Source: Sedimentitalea arenosa
GTDB taxonomy: Bacteria > Pseudomonadota > Alphaproteobacteria > Rhodobacterales > Rhodobacteraceae
Direction: 5' to 3'
Assembly (NCBI RefSeq): GCF_016428585.1
Contig: NZ_JAELVR010000003.1
Span: forward strand, 186,001 to 250,000
DNA: 64,000 nt
Position numbers and translations under genes: made by a program. Shown here piece after piece: positions 8,635 to 18,905 of this stretch (the stretch's first letter is position 1; the number at the start of each line of letters is the position of its first letter). The notes below the pieces were generated by a model. It made no database searches, had not been told where the DNA came from, and worked only from the letters and a program-made list of their open reading frames with translations.

Positions 8635-9465
8635 ATGATCCGGTTGACCGTCTTGATCCTTGCCGTGCTGGCGGCGCTGTCCGGAGCCGCCACGGCGCAG
8701 GAGCGGCGCCCGAGCCATTGCATCGCCATCGCGGATGCGGCGCCGGGGCTGCACTATGTGCAGAAGGCGGCGTGGCGCGAACCGGTCGGCGAATTCTCGG
8801 TCCGGCTGCATTACATCGCGCATGCGAGTTTCCTGCTGCAGACCGAGGGCGGGCTGAACGCGGTGACGGATTTCACCGGCTTCATCGGCACCGCCCCGCT
8901 GATTCCCGACGTGGTGACCATGAACCATGCGCACGAGACGCACTGGACGGCCTTTCCGGACCCCGCGATCCCGCATGTGCTGCCCGGCTGGGGCGCGTTC
9001 GGGGAGGGCATCGACCACTACCTCGATCTGGGCGAGATGGTGGTGCGCAACGTCTCGACCGATATCCGCTCGCGCTTTGGCGGCATCGAGGACAACGGAA
9101 ACTCGATCTTCGTGTTCGAGGTGGCGGGGCTGTGCATCGGGCATCTGGGCCATCTGCATCACGTGCCCAATGACGAGCAGTTCGCGGCGCTGGGGCGGCT
9201 GGACGTGGTGATGGCGCCGGTCGATGGCGGCATGACGATGCCCTTGCCCGACATGATCGCGGTGCTGAAGCGGCTGAAATCCTCGGTGGTGATCCCGATG
9301 CACTGGTTCAGCGATTACTCGTTGCAGGATTTCCTGGTGGGGATCGCCGGGGATTTCGCCATCGCGCAGCCCGGCACGTCGCATATCGAGCTGTCGCTGC
9401 GGGATCTGCCGCCGCGTCCGACGGTGGTTGTGCTGCGCCCGCGCTATCTGGCAGATGGGGAATGA
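8635..9465 (+). CDS. Exported metallo-beta-lactamase-fold hydrolase
   Basis: 276 aa: Sec signal peptide about 1-21 (MIRLTVLILAVLAALSGAA... cleaved near AQA-type site TAQ), then an MBL fold of the UlaG/YcbL-like kind. NHAHETHW (about 99-106) supplies the H-x-x-x-H-type metal ligands, and GHLGHLHH and DVVMAPVDGG match later MBL motifs. Periplasmic hydrolase of unknown substrate. The ATG at 8635 is chosen because translation from it begins with the signal peptide; an upstream extension has no such logic. It precedes a GlcD-type dehydrogenase by 21 nt. Confidence 0.85.
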   Translation: MIRLTVLILAVLAALSGAATAQERRPSHCIAIADAAPGLHYVQKAAWREPVGEFSVRLHYIAHASFLLQTEGGLNAVTDFTGFIGTAPLIPDVVTMNHAHETHWTAFPDPAIPHVLPGWGAFGEGIDHYLDLGEMVVRNVSTDIRSRFGGIEDNGNSIFVFEVAGLCIGHLGHLHHVPNDEQFAALGRLDVVMAPVDGGMTMPLPDMIAVLKRLKSSVVIPMHWFSDYSLQDFLVGIAGDFAIAQPGTSHIELSLRDLPPRPTVVVLRPRYLADGE

Positions 9466-9486
9466 CCCCCGGACCCGGATGAGCCG

Positions 9487-10902
9487 ATGACCCTGACCCC
9501 TGCCGATGAGAGTTTCGCCGCGCCGCTGCGTGCGCGACTGCCCGAGGACACGCTGCGCGAGGCCGAGGCGCGCCACCTGGAGGAGCCGCGCGGACGCTAT
9601 CGCGGTTCGGGCGGCTTGCTGGCCCTGCCGCGCAGCGTCGAGGAGGTGTCGGTCCTGATCGCGGCGGCGGCGGCGGCGCGGGTCGGCGTCGTGCCCTGGG
9701 GCGGCGGCACCGGGCTGGTCGGCGGGCAGACTTTGACCGAGGGGCCGCGCCCGCTGATCCTGTCGCTGGAGCGGATGCGCGCGATTCGCGCGGTGCACCC
9801 GGAAGAGAACGTGCTGGTGGCCGAGGCCGGTGCGATCCTGGCCGATGTGCAGGCGGCGGCGCATGACGCGGGGCGGCTGTTCCCGCTGTCGCTGGCCTCG
9901 GAAGGGTCGGCCCGGATCGGGGGCAACCTCGCGACCAACGCCGGCGGCGTCAACGTGCTGCGCTATGGCAATACCCGCGATCTCTGTCTCGGGCTGGAAG
10001 CGGTATTGCCGGACGGACGCATCTGGCACGGGCTGACGCGGCTGCGCAAGGACAACACCGGCTATGACCTGCGCAACCTGCTGATCGGGTCGGAAGGCAC
10101 GCTGGGAGTGATCACCGCGGCGGCGCTGAAGCTGTCGCCGATCCCGGCAGGGCAGGGCACGGCGATGCTGGTGGTCGAGTCACCCGCTGCGGCGCTGGAG
10201 CTGTTGTCGCTGGCATGGGCGCAGTTGGGCGAGGGCGTCAGCGCGTTCGAACTGATCCACCGGCAGGGGTTCGATTTCCTGACCGAGGTGCTGCCCGAGG
10301 TGCGCCAGCCCTTCGCCACGCCGCCGGAGTGGAGCGTGCTGATCGAGGTCGGGCTCGCCGCGGGGCTGGATCCTTCCGAGGCGCTGGAGCGGCTGTTTGC
10401 GACGGCGGCGGAACGCGGGCTGGTCAGCGACGGGGTGATCGCGCAGTCGGATGCGCAGCGCCGGGCGCTGTGGACCGTGCGCGAACATCTGCCCGAGGCG
10501 AACCGGCGCATCGGGTCGGTGTCGAGCCACGACATCTCGGTGCCGCTGGGGGCGGTCGCGGCGTTCATCGAGAAGGGCGGCGCGGCGATCGCGCGGATCG
10601 GACAGTTCCGGATCAACTGTTTCGGCCATCTGGGCGATGGCAACCTGCATTACAACGTCTTCCCGATGCCGGGGCGCAGCCGCGCCGATCACGAGAATCA
10701 GCGCGGCGAGATCAAGAGCGCGGTGCATGATCTCGTGGCTGCGCTCGGCGGGTCGATCAGTGCCGAACACGGGATCGGACGGATGAAGGTCGAGGACCTG
10801 GAACGCTATGGCGACCCGGTGAAACTGGCGGCGATGCGGGCGATCAAGACCGCACTCGACCCGCAGGGCATCATGAATCCCGGCGCGGTGCTGCCCGCCT
10901 GA
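9487..10902 (+). CDS. FAD-linked D-2-hydroxyacid dehydrogenase (GlcD/D2HGDH-like)
   Basis: 471 aa with an N-terminal FAD_binding_4 (PCMH) domain containing VVPWGGGTGLVGG at about 75-87 and a C-terminal FAD-oxidase C domain with GHLGDGNLHYN and EHGIGRMK, which hold the metal-binding histidines of D-lactate/D-2-hydroxyglutarate dehydrogenases. Likely oxidises a D-2-hydroxyacid and passes electrons to quinone or an electron-transfer flavoprotein. No glcE/glcF partners are adjacent, which favours a stand-alone D2HGDH-like enzyme over glycolate oxidase. Exact substrate uncertain. Confidence 0.9.
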   Translation: MTLTPADESFAAPLRARLPEDTLREAEARHLEEPRGRYRGSGGLLALPRSVEEVSVLIAAAAAARVGVVPWGGGTGLVGGQTLTEGPRPLILSLERMRAIRAVHPEENVLVAEAGAILADVQAAAHDAGRLFPLSLASEGSARIGGNLATNAGGVNVLRYGNTRDLCLGLEAVLPDGRIWHGLTRLRKDNTGYDLRNLLIGSEGTLGVITAAALKLSPIPAGQGTAMLVVESPAAALELLSLAWAQLGEGVSAFELIHRQGFDFLTEVLPEVRQPFATPPEWSVLIEVGLAAGLDPSEALERLFATAAERGLVSDGVIAQSDAQRRALWTVREHLPEANRRIGSVSSHDISVPLGAVAAFIEKGGAAIARIGQFRINCFGHLGDGNLHYNVFPMPGRSRADHENQRGEIKSAVHDLVAALGGSISAEHGIGRMKVEDLERYGDPVKLAAMRAIKTALDPQGIMNPGAVLPA

Positions 10903-10950
10903 GCGGGAGGCCCGCCCCCAAACCGGTGTTCAAGGGAGCGGGCCAGGCCG

Positions 10951-12591
10951 TCAGGCCGCGAAGCCGAGTTTGCTGACGTGGATCTCGAAGGTCGGGTGCA
11001 TCTCGGCCCCGACCACGTTCTCCCGGTGGTGACGGTAGATCGAGCGCCAGTAGGGCTGGATGATGACGCCTTCGTCCTGCATGATCGTCTGCAGTTTCGC
11101 CATCACCTCGCGCCGCTGGTCCGCGTCGGCGATGGACAGCGCCTCGCCCAGCAGGCTGTCGAACTCGGCATTGGCGAAGGCGCTTTCGTTCCACGCCTCG
11201 CCCGAACGATAGGCCAGCGCCAGCACCTGCACGCCGAGCGGTCGCTGGGCCCAGTCTGTGGTCGAGAACGGGTATTTCGCCCAGTCGTTCCAGAAGGTCG
11301 AGCCCGGCAGCACGGTGCGCTGCACCGCGAAGCCCGCGTCGCGCAGCATCGCGGCGGCGGCGTCGGTGGTGTTCTTGCGCCAGGTGTCGTCGATCGAGAT
11401 CAGCTCATGTTCGAAATCGCCCATGCCGGCCTCGTCCATCAGCGCGCGGGCGCCCTCGGGGTCAAAGACCGGTGCGGGCAATTCGGCATATTCCGGGTGG
11501 ATCGGCGAGACGTGGTGGTTCTCGGCAACGCGCCCGTTGCCGGAAAAGCCGAGCTCCAGCAGTACGGAATTGTCCACCGCCATCGCCAGCGCGCGGCGCA
11601 CGCGGGCATCGGCATAGGGCTTGATCCCGTTGACCTCGGCCTCCTGGTTGGGGCGGATCACCACGGTGTTGGCGGTGATCGCCTCGGACTTGACCCATCC
11701 GATGCCATCCATCACGAGGATGAAATCGCCGATGGATTCATAGACCATGTCGACCTCGTCCGCGTCCACCGCGGCCACGATGCCGGCCTGTTCGGTGCCG
11801 AAATCGAGATATTCGATCCGGTCGAGCCAGGCACCCTCTCCCCACCACTGGTGGTCTTCGTTGCGCACCAGCACCGCCTTGATGCCGACCTCGAATTCGG
11901 CCGGCCTGTAGGGGCCCGTTCCGATCGGGTTGTCCAGCGGATCGCCGGTGAAGCTCTGGTGCACGATGGCGGCGGGGTAGTCCGAGAACCCGGCGATCAG
12001 GGTGATGTCGGGTTGGGTCAGCGCCAGGCGCACGGTGCTGTCATCGACCACGGTGATCGCGCCCTCGCGCGCCTTGCCGGTCTCCTCGTCGACCAGAGAG
12101 GCCATGCGGGAGGCCATTGAATTGCCCTCGACATCCTTTTCGCACCAGCGCGCGATGTTGAAGGCCACGTCCTCGGCGGTGAAGGTGTCGCCATTGCTCC
12201 AGGTCACGCCGGGGCGCACCTTGAGCAGGTATTCGGTGGCGTCTTCATTCACCTCCCAGCTGTCCAGCAGCATCGGCTTGAAACTGCCGTCGATCTGGTA
12301 TTCGACGAGGTATTCCAGATAGCCGCGGGTGTAGTTGGACATCTGCGGCCAGTCGTAGGTGCGCGGATCCTTCAGCGCCTTCACCGAGGATTCGATCCGC
12401 AACGTGCCGCCGCTCTGCGCCTGCGCCGCGGCAGGCGTGGGGGCCGCAAGGCCCAGCAGCCCGTAGGCGGCGCCGGCGGTCAGACCCAGCGAGGTCGCGC
12501 GGGTCAGGAACTCGCGGCGCGACAGGGTGCCTCTGCTGACCTCATCGGCATAGGCGCGGGCGGCAGGGTGAATGGGTTTGGAAACTGTCAT
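10951..12591 (-). CDS. Tat-exported ABC transporter substrate-binding protein (peptide/DppA family)
   Basis: Family 5 extracellular solute-binding protein (DppA/OppA type). 546 aa with a twin-arginine signal, SRREFLTRA at about 20-28 followed by a hydrophobic stretch ending AAAQA. The domain begins [22 protein letters not shown]. The ATG at 12589-12591 has an AGAGAG ribosome site; longer in-frame starts would bury the Tat signal. No permease or ATPase genes flank it, so it is an orphan binding protein that presumably serves a transporter encoded elsewhere. Ligand unknown (peptide, opine or similar). A 13-bp direct repeat sits in its promoter region. Confidence 0.92.
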   Translation of the reverse strand: MTVSKPIHPAARAYADEVSRGTLSRREFLTRATSLGLTAGAAYGLLGLAAPTPAAAQAQSGGTLRIESSVKALKDPRTYDWPQMSNYTRGYLEYLVEYQIDGSFKPMLLDSWEVNEDATEYLLKVRPGVTWSNGDTFTAEDVAFNIARWCEKDVEGNSMASRMASLVDEETGKAREGAITVVDDSTVRLALTQPDITLIAGFSDYPAAIVHQSFTGDPLDNPIGTGPYRPAEFEVGIKAVLVRNEDHQWWGEGAWLDRIEYLDFGTEQAGIVAAVDADEVDMVYESIGDFILVMDGIGWVKSEAITANTVVIRPNQEAEVNGIKPYADARVRRALAMAVDNSVLLELGFSGNGRVAENHHVSPIHPEYAELPAPVFDPEGARALMDEAGMGDFEHELISIDDTWRKNTTDAAAAMLRDAGFAVQRTVLPGSTFWNDWAKYPFSTTDWAQRPLGVQVLALAYRSGEAWNESAFANAEFDSLLGEALSIADADQRREVMAKLQTIMQDEGVIIQPYWRSIYRHHRENVVGAEMHPTFEIHVSKLGFAA

Positions 12592-12716
12592 GAAGCTCTC
12601 TTTGCTGTCGGGGATGTCGGGATCGAAAAGGGGGAGGCAACCGGCTGAGCGCGTCGGCGATGGCGCCAGCCGCGGGCGCGGTCGTCGCGTCCGTTCATTC
12701 GATCCTAACAGATAGC

Positions 12717-12748
12717 CCGAAAGCGACATAATCAACCGAAAGCGACAT
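12717..12748. promoter_or_regulatory. 13-bp direct repeat upstream of the orphan binding-protein gene
   Basis: CCGAAAGCGACAT occurs twice exactly (12717-12729 and 12736-12748), 19 bp start to start, about two helical turns. It lies 126-157 nt upstream of the binding-protein start; on the reverse strand TTGATT (12730-12735) and TATCTG (12709-12714) lie within or just beyond the repeats. Probably an operator; regulator unknown. Confidence 0.5.
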
Positions 12749-12810
12749 TTTCGGGCCGAAAATCCCGTCGGCCCGGTGTCCGGTTGCAGCCTGTGCGATG
12801 TTCGGCGGGC

Positions 12811-13350
12811 TCAGTCGCCCTCGTAGGCACAGAGCGCGTGCACGTCCATGCCGAGCCCTTCCAGCACCTTGCGCCCGCCCAGATCGGGCAGGTCGACGAT
12901 GAAGGCGCAGGACACGATATCCCCGCCCAGACGCTCGATCAGCTTGATCCCGGCAGCGGCGGTACCGCCGGTGGCCAGCAGGTCGTCGACCAGCAGGATC
13001 TGCTCGCCCGGCTGGATCGCGTCGTCGTGGATCTCGACGATCGCCTCGCCGTATTCCAGCGTGTACTCCTCGGAGATCACGGTGCCGGGCAGCTTGCCCT
13101 TCTTGCGGATCGGCACGAAGCCGACGGACAGCTGGTGCGCGATGGCGCCGCCGAGGATGAAGCCGCGCGCCTCGAGGCCGACCACCTTGTCGATCCGCAT
13201 GCCGGCATAGGGGTGCAGCATCTGGTCGATCGCCATGCGAAAGCCACGCGGATCGGCGAAGAGCGTGGTCACGTCGCGGAACATGATGCCCTCGTGCGGG
13301 AAGTCGACGATGGTGCGGATGTAGTCGCGCACGGAGGTGGTCTTGGGCAT
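12811..13350 (-). CDS. apt: Adenine phosphoribosyltransferase
   Basis: Converts adenine and PRPP to AMP. 179 aa, the family length; starts [22 protein letters not shown], with the PRPP-binding motif [13 protein letters not shown] at 121-133. An AGGGA ribosome site precedes the ATG. It lies downstream of mtnP, whose reaction releases adenine, so the two form an adenine-salvage pair separated by an RhtB-type exporter. Confidence 0.97.
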   Translation of the reverse strand: MPKTTSVRDYIRTIVDFPHEGIMFRDVTTLFADPRGFRMAIDQMLHPYAGMRIDKVVGLEARGFILGGAIAHQLSVGFVPIRKKGKLPGTVISEEYTLEYGEAIVEIHDDAIQPGEQILLVDDLLATGGTAAAGIKLIERLGGDIVSCAFIVDLPDLGGRKVLEGLGMDVHALCAYEGD

Positions 13351-13419
13351 GGCTGCGTCCCTGGCTGTTGGCTCCGGCGTCGGGTTTGCCGGAACCCGCC
13401 GCGTGGCGCAAGTGGCGCG

Positions 13420-14051
13420 TCAGGCGGCGGGGCGGCGCAGCAGCGCCGTGGCCAGCCCCATCAGGATCAGCGTGACGCCGCCGGCGCGGGTCAGGTTTTG
13501 CACCACGGCAGGGCGGGCGATGGTGCGCCGAAGCCGGTCGGCCAGCAGCGCGTAGGCCAGCGCGTTCAGCGCCGCGAGGGTGACGAAGGTGGCGATCAGG
13601 ATCGCGAATTGCGGCAGCAGCGGTGCGTCGGCGCGGATGAACTGCGGCACGAAGGCGATGAAGAAGGCAATGGATTTCGGGTTGAGCGCGGTTACGCCCG
13701 CGGCATGGGTGAAGACCCCGCGCGCGGTGACCTCGCGCCCGGTCGTGACGGTGCCGAGCCCCTCGGAAGGCGCGCTGCGCAAGAGCTTGATGCCGAGCCA
13801 GACGAGGTAGGCGGCCCCGATCCATTTGAGCGCCGTGAACAGCGTCGCCGAGGTCGCGACCAGCGCGCCGAGCCCGGCCAGCGAGGCGGTCATGGCGACG
13901 AGGTCTCCCAAAGCTACCCCGGCGGCCGAGGCGACGGCGACGCTGCGCCCCTTGGAGAGCGCGTAGCTGAGCACCAGCAGCACGGTCGGGCCGGGGATCA
14001 GCAAGAGCGCAGTGGAGGCGGCGACGAAGGCGAGCCAGAGATCGAGCGGCA

Positions 14052-14052
<1 letters not shown>
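13420..14052 (-). CDS. LysE/RhtB-family exporter
   Basis: 210 aa with about six membrane helices; begins MPLDLWLAFVAASTALLLIPGP, the RhtB signature (IPGPTVL), and contains GVALGDLVAM and YLVWLGIKLLR typical of the family. Exports amino acids or related metabolites. Its ATG overlaps the mtnP stop (ATGA at 14052), so it is translationally coupled to methylthioadenosine phosphorylase and may export a product of that pathway (inference). 69 nt separate it from apt. Confidence 0.93.
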
Positions 14053-14924
<872 letters not shown>

Positions 14925-15071
14925 GGCGATCTCCGCTGTGGTGTCGCGGCAAGGTGGCGGGGGCGGCGGGGGAAATCAACCGGGGAAATGCTGTCTGGGA
15001 GACGGCCCGGATACCCGCGTCGTGGCCTTGGGGCGGATCAGGTCTCGCCGCAGGCCCAAGCCGGATCGACG

Positions 15072-15100
15072 ATGCGAGAGGCGGTGTACGCCTCTCGCAT
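15072..15100 (-). terminator. Hairpin downstream of the SYLF gene
   Basis: A perfect 12-bp inverted repeat, ATGCGAGAGGCG / CGCCTCTCGCAT, with a 5-nt loop. It lies 56 nt after the SYLF stop on the same strand and before mtnP. No clear U-tract follows, so termination may be weak or factor-assisted. The surrounding 14925-15155 stretch holds no gene. Confidence 0.6.
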
Positions 15101-15155
15101 GCCCGACGCCGCGGGTGGGGCGACGGGCGATGGTTCGAAGCTGACGCTGCCGGGA

Positions 15156-15752
15156 TCAGATATCCCAGCGGGTGATCGTGGTGCCTTCGAGCGTCAGGTT
15201 GACGATCGCGCCTTTCTCGTCGAACACGAAGGCGACCACTTCGGTCTTCAGGTTGGTCGTGTTGGCCTCGGCTGTCGCCCCGGCCTTGAACACGGTGATC
15301 TGACCTTCGCCGCCGAACTGGAATTTCTGGCTGGACGCGAATTTCTGGGCGGCGGGCTGAGTCATGAACATGACGACATAGCCATGTGTCGCGAAGCCGA
15401 GCTCGAGCCCGAAATTCGCGCTCGTCGTGTGGTAATACGCCAAGCTCTCGTCGTTCTGGCGCAACACGCCGCTTCCACGCTCGGCACCGATGCCGACAAT
15501 CCCGACTTCGGTCACCTTGGGGAAGATGAGGAAGGCGCTGGCTTTCTTGGCAAGTTCCGCAGCGTGCGTGTTCTCGGACAGGAGCTTTGCCAGCGCCGCA
15601 TCGGCTTCTGCGTCGATTTCAGCGCGTTTCGCGAGATCTTCCGCAAACGCAAAGCCGGATCCCGCGAACAACGCCGCAGCTGAAACGGCGGAGATGGCAA
15701 GGAAGGAGCGGCGTGACGGGTGTGATATGGAGGGAATCCTTTTTGATTTCAT
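15156..15752 (-). CDS. Tat-exported SYLF (YSC84-type) domain protein
   Basis: 198 aa. N-terminal Tat signal: SRRSFLAIS at about 13-21, then a hydrophobic segment ending SGFAFA. The mature part is a SYLF/Ysc84 lipid-binding domain: KKASAFLIFPKVTEVGIVGIGAERGSG... pattern with conserved Gly-rich LIFP, and an end such as NLTLEGTTITRWD (family: L.G..i..). In bacteria these are exported proteins of unknown role, probably contacting membrane lipids. MKSKR at 15750-15752 is taken as start because it places the Tat motif near the N-terminus. Divergent from the peroxidase gene. Confidence 0.85.
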   Translation of the reverse strand: MKSKRIPSISHPSRRSFLAISAVSAAALFAGSGFAFAEDLAKRAEIDAEADAALAKLLSENTHAAELAKKASAFLIFPKVTEVGIVGIGAERGSGVLRQNDESLAYYHTTSANFGLELGFATHGYVVMFMTQPAAQKFASSQKFQFGGEGQITVFKAGATAEANTTNLKTEVVAFVFDEKGAIVNLTLEGTTITRWDI

Positions 15753-15876
15753 GCGTAGAAGCAGCACTTGGACTGATGCGGACGGAATGTATTCCGATTT
15801 GTCGGTCCCGCGCTCGAATACGTCCCGCCGATCCCGCCCGGGGTGCGACAAAGCGGCCGGCGCGGGCGATCCCCGG

Positions 15877-15897
15877 TTTAGAATTGATCTAAATCAT
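15877..15897. promoter_or_regulatory. Overlapping Irr (ICE-like) and FNR-type sites before the peroxidase gene
   Basis: TTTAGAA-TTG-ATCTAAA (15877-15893) matches the Irr iron-control element with one mismatch. Overlapping it, TTGAT-CTAA-ATCAT (15884-15897) matches the FNR consensus at 9 of 10 positions. With TAAAAT (15919-15924) as -10, transcription would start at 15931 and the FNR site is centred at -40.5, as in class II FNR promoters. Confidence 0.6.
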
Positions 15898-15954
15898 CCA
15901 GTGCCTTGACCGGACTGATAAAATTGGCCGCGCGCGACCGATTTGGAGATTATC

Positions 15955-17007
15955 ATGACGACGAGATACCTGACCCTGACAACTGCAATGGCGCTGATCG
16001 CGATGAGCGGGGTGGCGCAGGCCGAGAACCTGCGCGAGACCGCGCTCGACCTGTTCAAGCCGCTGCCCTCGACCACGCCGGCGGTCAAGGACAACCCGAT
16101 CACCGACGCCAAGATCGCGCTTGGCAAGGCGCTGTTCTTCGACCCGCGCATGTCGGCGTCGGGGGTGTTTTCGTGCAATTCCTGCCACAACCTTGCCACC
16201 GGGGGCGACGACAACCTGGAAACCTCGATCGGGCATGGCTGGCAGAAGGGCCCGCGCAACGCCCCGACGGCGCTGAACTCGGTCTTCAACGAGGCGCAGT
16301 TCTGGGACGGCCGCGCCGCCGACCTCGCCGAGCAGGCCAAGGGACCGGTGCAGGCGGGGGTCGAGATGGCGAACACGCCCGACAACGTGATCGCGACGCT
16401 GACATCGATGCCGCAATATGTCGAATGGTTCGGCGCCGCCTTCGAAGGCGAGCCCGATCCCGTCACCTTCGACAATTTCGCCAAGGCGATCGAGGCTTTC
16501 GAGGCGACGCTGATCACGCCGGCACCGTTCGATGCCTGGCTGAATGGCGATGACGGCGCGATGAGCGCGCAACAGCTGGCCGGTCTGGAACAGTTCATCG
16601 ACCTTGGCTGCGTCTCGTGCCATTCGGGCATCAACGTGGGCGGGCATGGCTATTACCCGTTCGGCCTGATCGAGAAGCCCGGTGCCGATGTGCTGCCGGT
16701 GGGCGACAAGGGCCGTTTTGCGGTCACCGAAACGGCCGATGACGAATATGTCTTCCGCGCTTCGCCCCTGCGCAATATCGCGGTGACCGCGCCCTATTTC
16801 CACTCGGGCAAGGTGTGGGATCTGAAGGTGGCGGTGCAGATCATGGCGGAAAGCCAGCTGGGCGAGGAGATTTCGGACTCGAGCGCGGACGAGATCGTCG
16901 CCTTTCTGGAAAGCCTGACCGGCGAGATGCCCGTGGTCACCTATCCGGTGCTGCCGCCCGAGACGGCCACGACGCCACGGCCGAGCGGCGAGGTGCTGCC
17001 GCAGTAG
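15955..17007 (+). CDS. ccpA: Di-haem cytochrome c peroxidase
   Basis: Periplasmic peroxidase reducing hydrogen peroxide with electrons from cytochrome c. 350 aa with a Sec signal (MTTRYLTLTTAMALIAMSG...AQA, about 1-23). Two haem c sites: C74-NS-C77-H78 and C219-VS-C222-H223, with the MauG/CcpA spacing. The ATG at 15955 has a GGAG ribosome site 7 nt upstream. The promoter region carries overlapping Irr-like and FNR-like sites, fitting a haem enzyme expressed when oxygen is low and iron sufficient. MauG-type amine-oxidase maturation is the alternative, but no mau genes are present. Confidence 0.95.
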   Translation: MTTRYLTLTTAMALIAMSGVAQAENLRETALDLFKPLPSTTPAVKDNPITDAKIALGKALFFDPRMSASGVFSCNSCHNLATGGDDNLETSIGHGWQKGPRNAPTALNSVFNEAQFWDGRAADLAEQAKGPVQAGVEMANTPDNVIATLTSMPQYVEWFGAAFEGEPDPVTFDNFAKAIEAFEATLITPAPFDAWLNGDDGAMSAQQLAGLEQFIDLGCVSCHSGINVGGHGYYPFGLIEKPGADVLPVGDKGRFAVTETADDEYVFRASPLRNIAVTAPYFHSGKVWDLKVAVQIMAESQLGEEISDSSADEIVAFLESLTGEMPVVTYPVLPPETATTPRPSGEVLPQ

Positions 17008-17189
17008 CAACATGAGAGCGGCGCGGGGGGCAAGACGCCGCCCGCGCCCCCTGTTCGCGACGAGGACGCAAAGGTGCCATGAGCCCTGCGCATGGCGGCC
17101 ATTTGCCGCGAGGCATGGCCTTTTGGCATCAAAGCCTGTAAGCGGCCCCCTTGCCGCGCGTTCCGCCCGAAGCGAACAGGAATCTTGCC

Positions 17190-18824
17190 ATGCCCCGCTC
17201 CTTGCTGGCGTCACTCGCCAACCGACTCGCCATGCCCGACCTGCGCTGGATGCCCGACGAGGGGCTGACGCCGTCGCGGCTGCGCATCGAGCTGCTGTCG
17301 GGGCTGACGGTGGCGCTGGCGCTGGTGCCCGAGGCGGTGGCCTTCGCCTTCGTCGCGGGCGTGCACCCGCTGGTCGGGCTCTATGCTGCGTTCATCGTCG
17401 GCCTGATCACCGCGCTGATCGGCGGGCGGCCGGGGATGATTTCCGGCGCGACGGGCGCGCTGGCGGTGGTCATGGTGTCTCTGGTGGCGCAGCACGGGGT
17501 CGAATACCTGTTCGCGACCGTGGTGCTGATGGGGTTCCTGCAGGTGTTTGCCGGTGCGATGCAATGGGGCAAGTTCATCCGCCTGGTGCCGCACCCGGTG
17601 ATGCTGGGCTTCGTCAACGGGCTGGCGATCGTGATCTTCCTTGCGCAGCTGGGCCAGTTCAAGGTGCCGGGCAGCATGGAGAACTCGGGCCACGGCATGT
17701 CGGGCGGTGAGTGGCTGAGCGGCGCGCAGCTGTACCTGATGCTCAGCCTGGTGGCGCTGACGATGGTGATCATCTGGGTCATGCCCCGGATCACGCGGTT
17801 CATCCCGGCGCCGCTGGCCGGGATCGGCATCGTCGCCGCGCTGGTGATCGGCGCCGGGCTCGACGTGCCGCGGGTCGGCGACCTGGCCTCGATCCAGGGT
17901 GGATTGCCGAGCTTTCACATCCCGATGGTGCCGCTGACCCTGGAGACCCTGTGGATCATCCTGCCCTACGCGGTGATCCTGGCCGCGATCGGTCTGATCG
18001 AGAGCCTGCTGACGCTGAACCTGGTGGGCGAGATCACCGGCAAGCGCGGCGGTGCGAGCCAGGAATGCATCGCCCAGGGGATCGCCAACACCGTGACCGG
18101 CTTCTTTGGCGGCATGGGCGGCTGCGCGATGATCGGGCAGTCGATGATCAACGTGAAATCGGGCGGGCGCACGCGGGTCGCGGGGATCGCGGCGGCGCTG
18201 TTCCTGCTGGTCTTCATCCTCTTCGCAGCGCCGATGATCGAACTGATCCCGCTGGCGGCGCTGGTCGGGGTGATGTTCATGGTGGTGATCGGCACCTTCG
18301 CCTGGAACAGCCTGACGATCCTTCGCAAGGTGCCACGCACCGACGCCTTCGTGATCCTGCTGGTGACCGTGGTCACGGTGCTGGAGGACCTTGCCGTCGC
18401 AGTGGTCGTCGGCGTGATCGTTTCGGCGCTGACATACGCCTGGAACAACGCGCGCCGCATCCACGCGATCACGCGCGATTCGGCGACCGAGCGGGGCGCC
18501 AAGGTCTATGAGATCCAGGGGCCGCTGTTCTTCGGCTCTTCCGACGGCTTCATCGAGCTGTTCGACATCGAGAACGACCCCGACAGCGTGATCGTCGATT
18601 TCGCCGGCAGCCGGGTGGTCGACCAGTCCGCGTTGCAGGCGATCGAGGCCGTCGCGGGCAAGTACGAGGATGCGGGCAAGGCGATCAAGCTGCGCCATCT
18701 CAGCCGGGACTGCCACCGGCTGCTGAAGAAGGCGGGCCACCTGATGGTGGATAGCGACGACGACCCCGATTACGCGCTGGCGGTGGATTACGAGGTGCGC
18801 ACCGGCATCCTGGGCGGGCACTAG
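17190..18824 (+). CDS. SulP-family anion transporter
   Basis: 544 aa. A membrane domain of 10-14 helices containing the SulP signature region ([20 protein letters not shown] at about 36-55) is followed by a cytoplasmic STAS domain from about 430 ([16 protein letters not shown] and [13 protein letters not shown]). Transports sulfate, bicarbonate or another anion with Na+ or H+; substrate not predictable from sequence. An AGGAA site precedes the ATG at 17190. The 182 bp before it contain GC-rich inverted repeats but no gene. Confidence 0.92.
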   Translation: MPRSLLASLANRLAMPDLRWMPDEGLTPSRLRIELLSGLTVALALVPEAVAFAFVAGVHPLVGLYAAFIVGLITALIGGRPGMISGATGALAVVMVSLVAQHGVEYLFATVVLMGFLQVFAGAMQWGKFIRLVPHPVMLGFVNGLAIVIFLAQLGQFKVPGSMENSGHGMSGGEWLSGAQLYLMLSLVALTMVIIWVMPRITRFIPAPLAGIGIVAALVIGAGLDVPRVGDLASIQGGLPSFHIPMVPLTLETLWIILPYAVILAAIGLIESLLTLNLVGEITGKRGGASQECIAQGIANTVTGFFGGMGGCAMIGQSMINVKSGGRTRVAGIAAALFLLVFILFAAPMIELIPLAALVGVMFMVVIGTFAWNSLTILRKVPRTDAFVILLVTVVTVLEDLAVAVVVGVIVSALTYAWNNARRIHAITRDSATERGAKVYEIQGPLFFGSSDGFIELFDIENDPDSVIVDFAGSRVVDQSALQAIEAVAGKYEDAGKAIKLRHLSRDCHRLLKKAGHLMVDSDDDPDYALAVDYEVRTGILGGH

Positions 18825-18905
18825 GGGCGCTGCTCCCGCCTTGCCCCGATGGCCGTATTGCGGCGTATTGGGGGGCGCGAATCGACGAGGAGGCCGTGGG
18901 CGGAA

